The notes: a model not told the origin generated them from the letters alone. Shown: positions 35,790-44,614, counted from the stretch's first letter. The stretch is DNA of 64,000 nucleotides from Paranoxybacillus vitaminiphilus (GCF_003259935.1 NZ_QLMH01000002.1:62001-126000); one strand, 5' to 3'. Numbers and translations are program-made.

Positions 35790-36497
35790 TCAAGATTGTT
35801 CTAGCCAGTTATAAAAAGGAATTGTTTGCTTATGTTCGCTTTGCGGCTGTGATGCCTTAGAAGATTGCTGATATTTGCGAAATTTCTTTCCATAGCTTTG
35901 TGCTTGTTCAATGGTTTGGATACCGTTCTTTTTCCATTCAAACAAAATACGGTCAATGTAACGAAAATTCAATTTCCCTGATAATACAGCTTCACGAAGG
36001 GCGGCTTTAATAATCGCGGGATCATGCCCATCTTGATCCACCCACATCGCTAATGTTTCACACTCGAACGGGGAAAGCGGCCGGCCAAACTCCTGTTCAA
36101 ACATCGTATATAAGCTTTTTTCCTCTTCTTCATAACGTTCTTTTTCTCCATAAAATGCTTCCGATAAAAGATGATGAACGAGCTTTTCCCATAGAGGTTT
36201 CAGCGAATACTTTTCAATGCGGATGGAGTGCTCATCAACATGTTCTTCAATGGCAAGCAGCCCCTTTTGGATAAGCCGTCTTACTCCATCCATACATTCA
36301 GCAGGACTAAGCGTCATTTTTTCAGCAATTTGCGCCGGAGTCGGAAACAATACTCCGCTTTCAATGTACGAATGAATATGCAGCAATAGCATGAACTCCG
36401 TTTCTGTCAGCCCGATATTTTTGTAATGGTGCAACAGCAGCTTTGGAATGGCAATGCTTCCTTCAGCCAACCATTCCGCCATTTTTTCTTTGTTCAT
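35790..36497 (-). CDS. dnaD: DNA replication initiation protein DnaD
   Basis: The 235-aa primosomal protein helps load the replicative helicase with DnaB and DnaI. It has the N-terminal winged-helix oligomerisation domain (LLLHIHSYIESGVLFPTPAQIAEKM) and the C-terminal DnaB/DnaD domain with YIDRILFEW matching YxxxIxxxW. ATG 36497 has GAGGTGTG upstream; the longer frame was rejected. Confidence 0.95.
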   Translation of the reverse strand: MNKEKMAEWLAEGSIAIPKLLLHHYKNIGLTETEFMLLLHIHSYIESGVLFPTPAQIAEKMTLSPAECMDGVRRLIQKGLLAIEEHVDEHSIRIEKYSLKPLWEKLVHHLLSEAFYGEKERYEEEEKSLYTMFEQEFGRPLSPFECETLAMWVDQDGHDPAIIKAALREAVLSGKLNFRYIDRILFEWKKNGIQTIEQAQSYGKKFRKYQQSSKASQPQSEHKQTIPFYNWLEQS

Positions 36498-36599
36498 TGG
36501 AACACACCTCAACTATAAGTATAGCATGAACATTTCACACGCGGATATTACTTGCTATTCTATTTTTTCGAAAAAAATCATCGCTGAACAGACAAGAAA

Positions 36600-36717
36600 G
36601 AGGCTGTCTCATCAAAGGCTGACCCCCCTCGAACTATGACAATATTTAAGGGCGTTTACTCCATTGCCCATATATATTGTTGAGGGGCCTGACCATCTAT
36701 ATTTGAGACAGCCTCAT
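36600..36717. repeat. Dispersed palindromic element, copy 10
   Basis: GAGGCTGTCTCATCAAAGG and TTTGAGACAGCCTC arms with GGCTGACC and GGGGCCTGACC inside and an ATATATTGTTG core. It separates asnS from dnaD on the same strand, so it probably ends the asnS transcript. Confidence 0.9.
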
Positions 36718-36727
36718 GTTTATGCAA

Positions 36728-38020
36728 TTACGGATACAGACGGTTTAATAAACGCGGGAATGGAATTGTTTCCCGAACGTGTTCCACCCCTGTAATCCAA
36801 GCAACCGTGCGCTCAAGCCCTAAGCCGAATCCAGAATGAGGAACTGAGCCATACTGGCGCAGCTCTAAATACCACTTGTATGCTTCCATCGGCAGGTTAT
36901 GCTCTTGAAGGCGCTGCTTTAACAATTCATAGTCATGGATGCGCTCTGAGCCGCCGATAATTTCTCCGTATCCTTCCGGTGCAATTAAATCGGCGCATAG
37001 CACAACTTCTGGACGGTTCGGATCCGGCTGCATATAGAACGGTTTTAATGTTGTTGGATAATGCGTAATAAATACTGGTTTATCAAAGCTTTCCGCAATA
37101 GCCGTTTCATGCGGGGCACCAAAATCGTCTCCCCACTCAATATCATGAAATCCTTTTTCATGAAGCAGTTTAATCGCTTCATCATACGTAATGCGCGGGA
37201 ATGGTGCTTTCACTTGTTCCAATTTCGATGTGTCGCGACCTAACGTTTTTAACTCAAGCGGACAGTTTTTCAAGACAGATTGAACAATATATGAGACATA
37301 TTCTTCTTGAACCTTTAAGTTGTCCTCAAATTCATAAAAAGCCATTTCCGGTTCAATCATCCAAAACTCAATTAAATGACGGCGCGTTTTCGATTTTTCC
37401 GCACGGAACGTCGGGCCGAACGAGAACACTTTACCAAGCGCCATCGCTGCTGCTTCCATATAAAGCTGGCCACTTTGAGAAAGATAGGCATCTTCATCAA
37501 AATATTTTGTATGGAATAATTCCGTTGTTCCTTCCGGCGCACTGCCTGTTAAAATCGGCGGATCTATTTTTACAAAACCGTTATTGTTAAAAAATTCGTA
37601 TGTAGCGCGAATCACTTCATTGCGAATTTTCATAATCGCATGCTGACGCTTCGAGCGAAGCCATAAATGACGGTTGTCCATTAAAAATTCAACACCATGT
37701 TCTTTTGGTGTAATCGGATAGTCAACCGCTTCATGAATGATTTGTAAATTTGTAACCGATAATTCATAGCCAAACGGAGAACGTTCGTCAACGCGGACCG
37801 TCCCTGTTACATACAATGATGTCTCTTGAGTGATCGACTTGGCCATTTTAAATACTTCTTCACTCACTTGTGATTTCTCAACAACCCCTTGAATAAACCC
37901 TGTGCCGTCACGCAATTGTAAAAACGCAATTTTACCGCTTGAACGTTTGTTTGCAAGCCATGCACCAATCGTTACTTCTTGTCCTACATATTTACTTACT
38001 TCAGCAATTGTTGTTTTCAC
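36728..38020 (-). CDS. asnS: Asparaginyl-tRNA synthetase
   Basis: The class IIb synthetase charges tRNA-Asn. It has the N-terminal OB-fold ([24 protein letters not shown]), motif 2 ([24 protein letters not shown]) and motif 3 ([13 protein letters not shown]). GTG 38020 is chosen because GGAGGG lies 8 nt upstream; the TTG two codons earlier is too close. The product is then 430 aa and starts like B. subtilis AsnS. No T-box element was seen in front. Confidence 0.97.
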   Translation of the reverse strand: MKTTIAEVSKYVGQEVTIGAWLANKRSSGKIAFLQLRDGTGFIQGVVEKSQVSEEVFKMAKSITQETSLYVTGTVRVDERSPFGYELSVTNLQIIHEAVDYPITPKEHGVEFLMDNRHLWLRSKRQHAIMKIRNEVIRATYEFFNNNGFVKIDPPILTGSAPEGTTELFHTKYFDEDAYLSQSGQLYMEAAAMALGKVFSFGPTFRAEKSKTRRHLIEFWMIEPEMAFYEFEDNLKVQEEYVSYIVQSVLKNCPLELKTLGRDTSKLEQVKAPFPRITYDEAIKLLHEKGFHDIEWGDDFGAPHETAIAESFDKPVFITHYPTTLKPFYMQPDPNRPEVVLCADLIAPEGYGEIIGGSERIHDYELLKQRLQEHNLPMEAYKWYLELRQYGSVPHSGFGLGLERTVAWITGVEHVRETIPFPRLLNRLYP

Positions 38021-38103
38021 GTACAAGTCCCTCCAAAAATCTTCGCAAAACTATGCTGTGTAACATAGTTCATATTATACCTTTCGACAAAAAATGAAGC
38101 AAT

Positions 38104-38245
38104 AGGAAAAGCGGAAGCGCCCTGCTTAGCCGCGATGGGCAAATGTTCTTCCGGGACAAGAAGTCGCTTTTGACTTCGCTCCGGAAGGTTATTTGACCCG
38201 AGCGGCTGGTCGCCGGAGCTAGACATCAAGAAAAGCGGAGGCGAC
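38104..38245. repeat. Second repeat type: GGAAAAGCGGAAGCGCC element
   Basis: This structured sequence opens with GGAAAAGCGGAAGCGCC and ends with a diverged second start, GAAAAGCGGAGGCGAC. Between them AGCCGC pairs with GCGGCT and CTTCCGG with CCGGAAG, with AAGTC/GACTT inside, giving one long interrupted hairpin. I recall similar repeats in Bacillaceae genomes, but cannot confirm. It lies in the 381-bp gap between asnS and the 159-aa gene; nothing else is obvious there except a weak sigma-K-like box near 38348. Confidence 0.65.
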
Positions 38246-38401
38246 TTAGTTAAACCAACAAGGAATAGATAACCTAAAAATTTATATAAAATCAAAAAAA
38301 TGTGTGATTCAATAGTTATTTGACCGAAACATTTTTCCTATATATATCATTTACTATAAATAGATGCGAAAGCATAAAACATTTGAAAGGAAGGTAATAT
38401 T

Positions 38402-38881
38402 ATGGCTTGCTTATGTAATGGAGGATTATTTCCTCGTTTGTTTTGGACACAATCTACAACCGATTTAGACGTTCCTATCGTAGCAGAAACTATTACCCCA
38501 ACTGAAGTGCTTCGCCTTGAGCCAATCACTACGCTTAGCGGAGATGAAGTAAAATTAGATTCCATGGTTGAACTATCACTCGCAGTAGCAGTACTCGGTA
38601 TTGGTGCTGGAGTAACAGGTATTACTTATCGTCTAGAACGATCTACAAATGGAGGAGCATTTACACCACTTGCATCACTTGATATTGAACCCTTAATCCC
38701 TATCTTAGGTGTTACCTCCACCACATCTTTATTCCCAAACCTTACTTGGGTAGACGTACCAGGTGTTGGAACACACATTTACCGTATCGTTATTGAAACA
38801 GATGGAGGACTTATAGCTTTTGTAACTACTATTACCGCAGAAACTCGCGCATTAAACGCTCTTGTCGTTCGAGAAGCATAA
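38402..38881 (+). CDS. Unknown 159-aa beta-rich protein with N-terminal CxC
   Basis: I do not recognise the family. The protein starts MACLCNGGLF (Cys3, Cys5), then a long beta-prone, Val/Thr/Leu-rich body with no further cysteine, ending in YRIVIETDGG and a short tail. It has no signal peptide; the body lacks long hydrophobic helices. Such a layout, a cysteine-bearing N-tip on a beta-sandwich, is reminiscent of disulphide-linked spore-surface or appendage subunits. AAGGAAGG precedes the ATG. Upstream AC-N17-CATTTACTA resembles a sigma-K promoter with one mismatch. Confidence 0.7.
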   Translation: MACLCNGGLFPRLFWTQSTTDLDVPIVAETITPTEVLRLEPITTLSGDEVKLDSMVELSLAVAVLGIGAGVTGITYRLERSTNGGAFTPLASLDIEPLIPILGVTSTTSLFPNLTWVDVPGVGTHIYRIVIETDGGLIAFVTTITAETRALNALVVREA

Positions 38882-38888
38882 ATAAACA

Positions 38889-38933
38889 ATGGCTGACTCA
38901 AATAGGGCAAAAGTAGATATTGAGTCAGCCTCC
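38889..38933. repeat. Dispersed palindromic element, copy 11 (short form)
   Basis: TGGCTGACTCAAATAG and TATTGAGTCAGCCTCC pair around a short loop; the inner arms and core of the full element are missing. It serves as a terminator after the 159-aa gene. Confidence 0.75.
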
Positions 38934-39090
38934 TTAATTAATTTATCATTTTCCATTCACTAACGTTGTATTCATTCTACGACTCAGTTTTCCCATTCCT
39001 AGCAAATCCATTCCACTTCTCTCCTCCTCTATACTTTCCTCTCATCTCATTTTTCTATGAACATTTCTATTTTTGATGAAATCATTTCCG

Positions 39091-39672
39091 TTACACATGA
39101 ATGACAATATTGTTTAAAGCCCGAACCCCATTTGGAAGTTGTTTGCAATAAAAAAACCCTTCCACCTTATATGTCGTTTGTTCTTCTTCGATATCAAACT
39201 TTAGCTGGAAATTGGAAAAAGATAATTTCTGTCCAGCCTCGATTTGTGAAATGTGGACAGGCTTTAACCAGAATTCTCCTTTTTCCTCTACGATCTTATT
39301 CGCATCTTCATTAATATATTGCCATGGTTCCATCACTAATGGATTCAAACGGCGATCATATTGGACATCCTCTCCAAGCTTAGCGGACAATATGGCACGT
39401 TCTTTTGGCATCACTTTCAGACATATGAAAGGATTTTCAAGAGGAACTGAACCGGTATTGTGAATAACAAAGTTAGCGATGACCGTTCCCTTCTGTTCCG
39501 TAGTTTTCGGTAATAATAAAGAATACGTAAAATAGGAAAGAGCACTGACATGCTGACGATCATTTCCCTGCTCTTTTGCTTTTTTTATTTCATTCAATCT
39601 TTCTTTGACTTCCTGTATATCCCGTTCTAACATACGAATTTTCTTTTCCACTTCAAAAATCGAATCGCTCAT
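39091..39672 (-). CDS. Unknown coiled-coil plus beta-domain protein (193 aa)
   Basis: Residues ~5-35 form a clear coiled coil (EVEKKIRMLERDIQEVKERL), followed by a beta-rich domain with VIANFVIHNTGSVPLENPFICLKV, typical of an immunoglobulin-like fold. There is no signal peptide. GGAGGAG precedes the ATG. The family is unknown to me. It lies downstream of the Cys-rich gene, separated by a terminator, and may belong to the same spore-related island. Confidence 0.7.
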   Translation of the reverse strand: MSDSIFEVEKKIRMLERDIQEVKERLNEIKKAKEQGNDRQHVSALSYFTYSLLLPKTTEQKGTVIANFVIHNTGSVPLENPFICLKVMPKERAILSAKLGEDVQYDRRLNPLVMEPWQYINEDANKIVEEKGEFWLKPVHISQIEAGQKLSFSNFQLKFDIEEEQTTYKVEGFFYCKQLPNGVRALNNIVIHV

Positions 39673-39723
39673 CTTTCTCCTCCTTGTAAAAATAAATACT
39701 ACTTGTTCTTTATATGTATGAAA

Positions 39724-39750
39724 AAAAGAGGAGAAAATCTCCTCTTTTTC
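39724..39750. terminator. Terminator between two island genes
   Basis: AAAGAGGAG pairs with CTCCTCTTT across a short AAAATC-type loop, with A- and T-runs on both sides. On the minus strand it would end the Cys-rich gene transcript. Confidence 0.75.
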
Positions 39751-39789
39751 AAAATGGAGAGAAGTTGGGAACTCCCCTCTTTTACAATA

Positions 39790-40434
39790 TTATCCCATAA
39801 TTGGAAAGACAGCTGGACATTGCGGTGGAAATACATCCACTGGACATTCATCCTCGCAGATAATTTCTGGACGAGGTTGGCAAAACCTAGCAGCCACTTC
39901 TAAAATGACATCAAATGTTACGACAATACTTTGGCAAATTCTTAATCCAATCGTTGCGGTAATTGTGCTTGCAGCCGCATTCACTGTAAAGGCACCGACT
40001 CGACACGTATTAAATGCATTTTGTGTTGGATTACAACATACAGTTGTTCCCTCAGGGGCACAAAGAATAACTTCTTCACTTATTGAAATCAATACTGGAT
40101 CACTGAAGACAGTCGTTTGTGTGCCTGTTCCAGTTGTGCCAGTTACCTCTAAAACGACTTGAATCGTTTTACTTAATGTCACTACTTGCAGTGAAACGCT
40201 CTGATCTCCTACCACACATTCGATATCACGCCGTGGCGCGTCTTCAACACATTCTAAGAGTGTTACAGCGCAACTCACTTGAAGATTTGTTAAATCCGTC
40301 AGAGAACCTGGAGAGAAAGTAAAAGTTGGAGTATCTGTGAGCGATATGACATTTGTTGTCCAGTCGTATACTTTACAAACTTGAATACACTCAGGATCAA
40401 ATTGTTGAGCAAACTGCTCTAAGTTAATCGGCAT
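39790..40434 (-). CDS. Cys-rich beta protein, probable spore-surface component
   Basis: The 214-aa protein has about 14 cysteines spread in clusters: C-x3-C near the start, SCAVTLLECVE, LCAPEGTTVCCNPTQNAFNTC in the middle and RFCQPRPEIICEDECPVD near the end. Between them are Val/Thr-rich beta strands that seem to repeat (SLQVVTLSKTIQVVLEV and later IGLRICQSIVVTFDVILEV). No signal peptide or membrane helix is present. AAGGAAGGT precedes the ATG. A near-consensus sigma-K promoter implies late mother-cell expression, so a cross-linked coat, exosporium or appendage protein is likely. The family is not recognised. Confidence 0.75.
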   Translation of the reverse strand: MPINLEQFAQQFDPECIQVCKVYDWTTNVISLTDTPTFTFSPGSLTDLTNLQVSCAVTLLECVEDAPRRDIECVVGDQSVSLQVVTLSKTIQVVLEVTGTTGTGTQTTVFSDPVLISISEEVILCAPEGTTVCCNPTQNAFNTCRVGAFTVNAAASTITATIGLRICQSIVVTFDVILEVAARFCQPRPEIICEDECPVDVFPPQCPAVFPIMG

Positions 40435-40473
40435 CGAATAACCTTCCTTTCATTATGTTTTTTCAGGCTACTC

Positions 40474-40500
40474 TATACTATGTAATTTGCTAACATGAGT
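40474..40500 (-). promoter_or_regulatory. Sigma-K promoter of the Cys-rich island gene
   Basis: The minus strand reads AC (40499-40500), exactly 16 bp, then CATAGTATA (40474-40482), fitting AC-N16-CATAnnnTA. It lies about 40 bp before the ATG. Confidence 0.7.
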
Positions 40501-40630
40501 GATAGTACTAGCGCCTATTTTTTTATCATATGTAAATCATTTACAATGTCAATCTTCATAAGGCTCTCGCATACAATATTGTAAAGAATGGGCATTTTCT
40601 ACATGAAAATGCTAAAAAGGTGGTGAGACA

Positions 40631-42487
40631 GTGAACGAAGAGCAGAAAACGATCCAATTGGAGCAAAAAATCATCCATCTCAAATCAGAACTGGAAAAAT
40701 ACAAAATCATGCTCGCTTCGTTTCCATCCGATCAACAATCGAACCATCTCAAAGAACAAATGGAACAGTTAAAAAAGGAAAATGCCCATCTTCAAGAAAA
40801 AGGCCATCATTATGAAGAAACGATCTCTGCTCAAAAACAAGAGATTGACAGCTTATCAACACAATTACAGGAAGCAAAAGAAGAAAATCGTTTATTGTAT
40901 GAGGAGATGAAAGCATTAAAAAAAGAAAATTTCATCTTACAAAAAAAAGTGGAAGCAAATGAAGAAAAAATCAAATCCTTATTAAAGGATGCAGCTGCTT
41001 CGAAACAAAAGCAAGCTGAACTGGAAAAAGAAAAAGAGAGCATAGAGGAAAACATGCAGTTATTGGAGCGGGAACTCTCTTCCTTACGTGTTCTTATGAA
41101 AGAGAAGCATCTTTCGTTTCAATCACAATTAGAATCATTCACATCTTGGAAAGAAAGGATTGCGACCATGGAAAAAGACTATGATTTTTTGAAAAAAAAC
41201 AGCGACAAGGCGTTAAGCGATTTTCAAGAATTAAAAGAAGTTTTATTTATCCAAAAACAGGAAACAGAAAATTTGAAAGAAGAAATCCGCCTATTAATGA
41301 AAAAATTTCATGCCATCGAAGAAAATTTATTAGAAATAGACAGGGAGAAACAAAAGGATTTAGCCGTTTTACAAAAGCATATTTTACATCAGCATGTTGA
41401 AATGGAAGCTACTCTTGAAAAGACAGCTCAATTCGCGCAAGAAATAGAAAAAATATCGAAACAGCTTTCAGATTTAACCAAAAGAATTGATCAGAAAAAA
41501 GAAGATTCGCCAAACCTAGAAATGAGCGAAATGAAAGAAATGTTGTCACAGTTAGTCCATCTGTTAACACCTCAACCAAACAATTCCTATGTAGAAGAGA
41601 AACAAAAAGAGACAACTCTTTCACCAAAACAGCCTAGTATAAAGAAAAACACAGGAAACACACCATCACATACAAACAGCTTTCTTAAATTGAATGAATT
41701 CATTGACGAAACACATCAATCGATTGTCGTATCGCCAATTAAAAAGAAAGGACAAAACCCAATCCATCCGCAAATGCCTTATGTATATCCTCAGAAAACA
41801 AATCGGATTAAAAATGTACGAATTGAAACAAAACTTCCTCAACAATTGCGACATAAACAGTCAGAAGAGGACGATGACAAATCACCCAATGCGCTAATAC
41901 AGACATTCTTTAACACATCCTCTCAAGATAACTATTTGTCAGACGAAAACACCCTCAACCATATCTTGTTAAATGATTTGCCTGAATTAAAAGCGCAACT
42001 GAGTATGACAACAGGGGAAGATTCGGAAAGTTTAGAGACAGCGGCAGCGGAGCTATTAGAAACAGATCATACTCGCTCCACGAAGGCTGAAGAAGAAAAC
42101 GATTGTGAGATAGTTCCTACACTTGAAAGTCTCGTTACTGTTCAAGCAGAGAAAAATAAAGAATCTAATATCCATGAAAACCTTGAAGCGATGAAATGCG
42201 AAGCCCACGAAACAGCAGTTGAGCCTTTACTTGAAAGTGACGAAACAAACAGTGCTTCACCAATCATATCCGATAAAGTGCAAAAAACAGTGATAATCGA
42301 AGCAAATTTTTCTGATGATGAAATTGCAGCCCATTCATTCACAGAACAAGACTTTCATAACGAACCGCTAAAGCAACAGGATTCCCCAACAAATGAGACT
42401 GTCCCTCATGAAAAAGACGTTGAAGACAAAAAGTGGAAGTTTTTCTCACTGCTAAAAAAAGCAAAAGTATTTAATAATGAGAGTTGA
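40631..42487 (+). CDS. Long coiled-coil protein of unknown function (618 aa)
   Basis: Residues ~5-300 are an almost unbroken coiled coil (QLKKENAHLQEKGHHYEE and similar heptads). Residues ~310-580 are acidic, Ser/Thr/Glu-rich and probably disordered, and the C-terminus ends in a basic amphipathic stretch, KKWKFFSLLKKAKVF. There is no signal peptide. GTG 40631 is preceded by AAGGTGGTG. Upstream, CATACAATA (40570-40578) fits sigma-E (CATACAnT) and sigma-K -10 boxes. It is divergent from the Cys-rich gene and could be a scaffold for spore-surface assembly, but this is inference. Confidence 0.75.
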   Translation: MNEEQKTIQLEQKIIHLKSELEKYKIMLASFPSDQQSNHLKEQMEQLKKENAHLQEKGHHYEETISAQKQEIDSLSTQLQEAKEENRLLYEEMKALKKENFILQKKVEANEEKIKSLLKDAAASKQKQAELEKEKESIEENMQLLERELSSLRVLMKEKHLSFQSQLESFTSWKERIATMEKDYDFLKKNSDKALSDFQELKEVLFIQKQETENLKEEIRLLMKKFHAIEENLLEIDREKQKDLAVLQKHILHQHVEMEATLEKTAQFAQEIEKISKQLSDLTKRIDQKKEDSPNLEMSEMKEMLSQLVHLLTPQPNNSYVEEKQKETTLSPKQPSIKKNTGNTPSHTNSFLKLNEFIDETHQSIVVSPIKKKGQNPIHPQMPYVYPQKTNRIKNVRIETKLPQQLRHKQSEEDDDKSPNALIQTFFNTSSQDNYLSDENTLNHILLNDLPELKAQLSMTTGEDSESLETAAAELLETDHTRSTKAEEENDCEIVPTLESLVTVQAEKNKESNIHENLEAMKCEAHETAVEPLLESDETNSASPIISDKVQKTVIIEANFSDDEIAAHSFTEQDFHNEPLKQQDSPTNETVPHEKDVEDKKWKFFSLLKKAKVFNNES

Positions 42488-42534
42488 GACTTTCATTCTT
42501 TATATAAACATATAAACACACTACAAGGCATACA

Positions 42535-42578
42535 AAACGGGACTGATCCTTTGCATGGGAGTCAGCCCCGTTCTTTTT
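42535..42578 (+). terminator. Terminator, short form of the dispersed element (copy 12)
   Basis: AACGGGACTGATCC pairs with GGGAGTCAGCCCCGTT and is followed by CTTTTTA. The GTCAGCC tip matches the dispersed family. It separates the coiled-coil gene from converging aspB. Confidence 0.8.
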
Positions 42579-42582
42579 ATCT

Positions 42583-43770
42583 TTAACGATTCATTTTTTG
42601 TTCTATAAATTGTTTGATGCGTTCAATCGCTTTTTCTAACAGTTCAAGTGAAGTTGCGTAAGACAAACGGACATTATCAGGCGCACCGAATCCCGAACCA
42701 GGGACAAGCGCGACTTTCGCTTCTTCCAAAAGCGCTGCGACAAGTTCATCAACCGTATGATAGCCTGCCATTGTTGCTGCTTCGCGGGCATTTGGGAACA
42801 AGTAAAACGCCCCTTGTGGTTTGACGCATGAGAAACCCGGGATTTGAATCAATTTTTCATAAATGATATTAAGGCGCTCTTCAAACGCTTTGCGCATTTC
42901 TTCTACAGGCTCCTGCGGTCCGCTGTAAGCGGCCATCGCGGCGTACTGGGCGATCGATGTCGGATTGGATGTGCTGTGGCTTGCAAGATCTGTCATCGCC
43001 CGGATAATTTCCTTGTTGCCTGCTGCATAACCGATTCGCCACCCCGTCATTGAATGGGATTTGGAAACACCGTTAATAATGATCGTCTGCTTTTTCAGTT
43101 CAGGTGAAAGTTGCGCGATCGAAACGTGTTTATGTCCACCATACACTAACTTTTCATAAATTTCATCCGACACGATTAAAATATCATGCTTTAAGCAAAC
43201 TTCACCTAAAGCAGCTAATTCTTCTTGCGTATAAATCATGCCTGTCGGATTGCTTGGCGAGTTGATAATAACCGCTTTCGTGCGCTCTGTGATCACAGAT
43301 TCCAGCTGTTCCGGGGTGATTTTAAATTGATTTTCTTCTAATCCTTCTACATAAACTGGGACACCGCCAGCAAGTTTCACTTGTTCAGGATAACTTACCC
43401 AATAAGGTGTTGGAATAATCACTTCATCGCCTTCATCAAGAATGACCTGAAATAACGTATACAAAGCATGTTTGGCGCCAACGCAAACGATAATTTCCGA
43501 AGGTTCATAACTTAAATTTTGGTCTTCCTTAAACTTTTTAATAATCTCCGCTTTTAAGCCAGCCAAGCCCCCGGATGGTGTATATTTCGTATGCCCTTCA
43601 TTCATCGCTTTGACAGCAGCGTCAATAATGTGCTGCGGTGTATTGAAATCAGGTTCACCCGCTCCTAAACCGATAACGTCATATCCTGCTGCTTTTAATT
43701 CCTTTGCCTTGGCCGTAATCGCCAGCGTTGTTGATGGTGTGAGTGATGAAACGCGTTTTGCTAACTTCAT
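42583..43770 (-). CDS. aspB: Aspartate aminotransferase
   Basis: The 395-aa PLP enzyme moves amino groups between aspartate and 2-oxoglutarate. It has GLGAGEPDFNTP near the start, NSPSNPTG, and the PLP-lysine motif SKSHSMTGWRIGY with Lys237. In B. subtilis aspB is followed closely by asnS; here 4.5 kb of accessory genes lie between them. Confidence 0.95.
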   Translation of the reverse strand: MKLAKRVSSLTPSTTLAITAKAKELKAAGYDVIGLGAGEPDFNTPQHIIDAAVKAMNEGHTKYTPSGGLAGLKAEIIKKFKEDQNLSYEPSEIIVCVGAKHALYTLFQVILDEGDEVIIPTPYWVSYPEQVKLAGGVPVYVEGLEENQFKITPEQLESVITERTKAVIINSPSNPTGMIYTQEELAALGEVCLKHDILIVSDEIYEKLVYGGHKHVSIAQLSPELKKQTIIINGVSKSHSMTGWRIGYAAGNKEIIRAMTDLASHSTSNPTSIAQYAAMAAYSGPQEPVEEMRKAFEERLNIIYEKLIQIPGFSCVKPQGAFYLFPNAREAATMAGYHTVDELVAALLEEAKVALVPGSGFGAPDNVRLSYATSLELLEKAIERIKQFIEQKMNR

Positions 43771-43791
43771 AATTCCTTTCCCCCTGAAATG

Positions 43792-44268
43792 TTATTGTTG
43801 AAAGCTATATCTTTTTAAAAAAGTACCGTCTTCAAAGCTTAAATAATAAAATGAATAACGATTATCATCGTCGATATATGTCAGCTCCCAAAGAGGTACT
43901 CCTTTTTCCATCCCGAGTTTTGCGGAAATAATTTCTTTCGGATTTCGTTCCGCTTTTAACTTCGCAATCGCCTCTTGTTTCGATACACCGCTTTTTACTT
44001 TTTTGACGATTACGTTGTCCATTTTTTCAGGCACCCAAGCAGCAACTTTTTCTTTTTCACTGTTCGTTCCAACGATGACAACATATGCTTGGTCACCATA
44101 ATAGGTGTAAATTTCTTCAATATCGGCAAAATGCACTTCACCCGCGGCACGCTTCATGGCTTTTGATTCTGCAAGCTGCTTTGGTTCAAGTGCTTCCTCA
44201 TATATATTTACTGCCTGCCAAATGATCATACCTACAAAAACAAAAAGAATGATCCACCACTTTTTCAT
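43792..44268 (-). CDS. ypmB: YpmB family membrane-anchored protein
   Basis: The 158-aa protein has one N-terminal membrane helix (WWIILFVFVGMIIWQAVNIY) and an outer domain of PepSY-like pattern (SGVSKQEAIAKLKAE, GVPLWELTYIDDDNRYSFYYL). The role is unknown. It follows ypmA by 11 bp and precedes aspB, the conserved order. Confidence 0.88.
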   Translation of the reverse strand: MKKWWIILFVFVGMIIWQAVNIYEEALEPKQLAESKAMKRAAGEVHFADIEEIYTYYGDQAYVVIVGTNSEKEKVAAWVPEKMDNVIVKKVKSGVSKQEAIAKLKAERNPKEIISAKLGMEKGVPLWELTYIDDDNRYSFYYLSFEDGTFLKRYSFQQ

Positions 44269-44279
44269 AACATCACATC

Positions 44280-44450
44280 TTATGTACGGTAAATGGTAAA
44301 TATTGCTTTTTCTTTATCTTTTTCATCCAATGCCAAACCAAACATTAAATCATCTTTTTTTAATGTACGGTTTAAACAGTCGACAATTTTATATAAATCG
44401 GGTGAGTGCTGAATCTTAACCGTTGCCAATACTTCGATTTTGCTTTCCAT
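44280..44450 (-). CDS. ypmA: YpmA family small protein (56 aa)
   Basis: Direct translation from ATG 44450 gives 56 residues beginning MESKIEVLATVKIQHSPDL and ending AIFTIYRT, with GGAGAG upstream. It is a conserved small protein found between dinG and ypmB in Bacillaceae; function unknown. It is below a 60-residue ORF cut-off. Confidence 0.85.
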   Translation of the reverse strand: MESKIEVLATVKIQHSPDLYKIVDCLNRTLKKDDLMFGLALDEKDKEKAIFTIYRT

Positions 44451-44519
44451 AACGCTCTCCTTTCACATCACACAAATTTTGTTAGTTATACAGAAATGAC
44501 ACAATGTCCACACTATAAA

Positions 44520-44614
44520 TGGGGCCGTCTCATAAGTGACTTGACCTTACGCATCATACACTTATGAAAGATGATGTGCGATATATGGTGGTTGAGGGAT
44601 CTGTCAGCCCCATC
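44520..44614. repeat. Dispersed palindromic element, copy 13
   Basis: GGGGCCGTCTCATAAGTG and the GATCTGTCAGCCCC arm, with TTGACCTTACGCATCA and GATGTGCGATATATGG inside. It lies in the 302-bp gap between dinG and ypmA, which otherwise shows only AT-rich DNA and the next palindrome. Confidence 0.75.

Noticed and set aside
38017-38295. 92-codon frame on the minus strand upstream of asnS
   Set aside because: It consists mainly of the GGAAAAGCGG repeat and lacks a ribosome site.
38021-38401. T-box leader before asnS
   Set aside because: No GGGUGGnACCGCG-type antiterminator sequence was found on the minus strand upstream of asnS; the region holds a different repeat.
38402-42487. Prophage or transposon as explanation of the asnS-aspB island
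   Set aside because: No integrase, transposase, capsid or tail motifs; genes are on both strands with individual promoters and terminators, and composition is like the surroundings.
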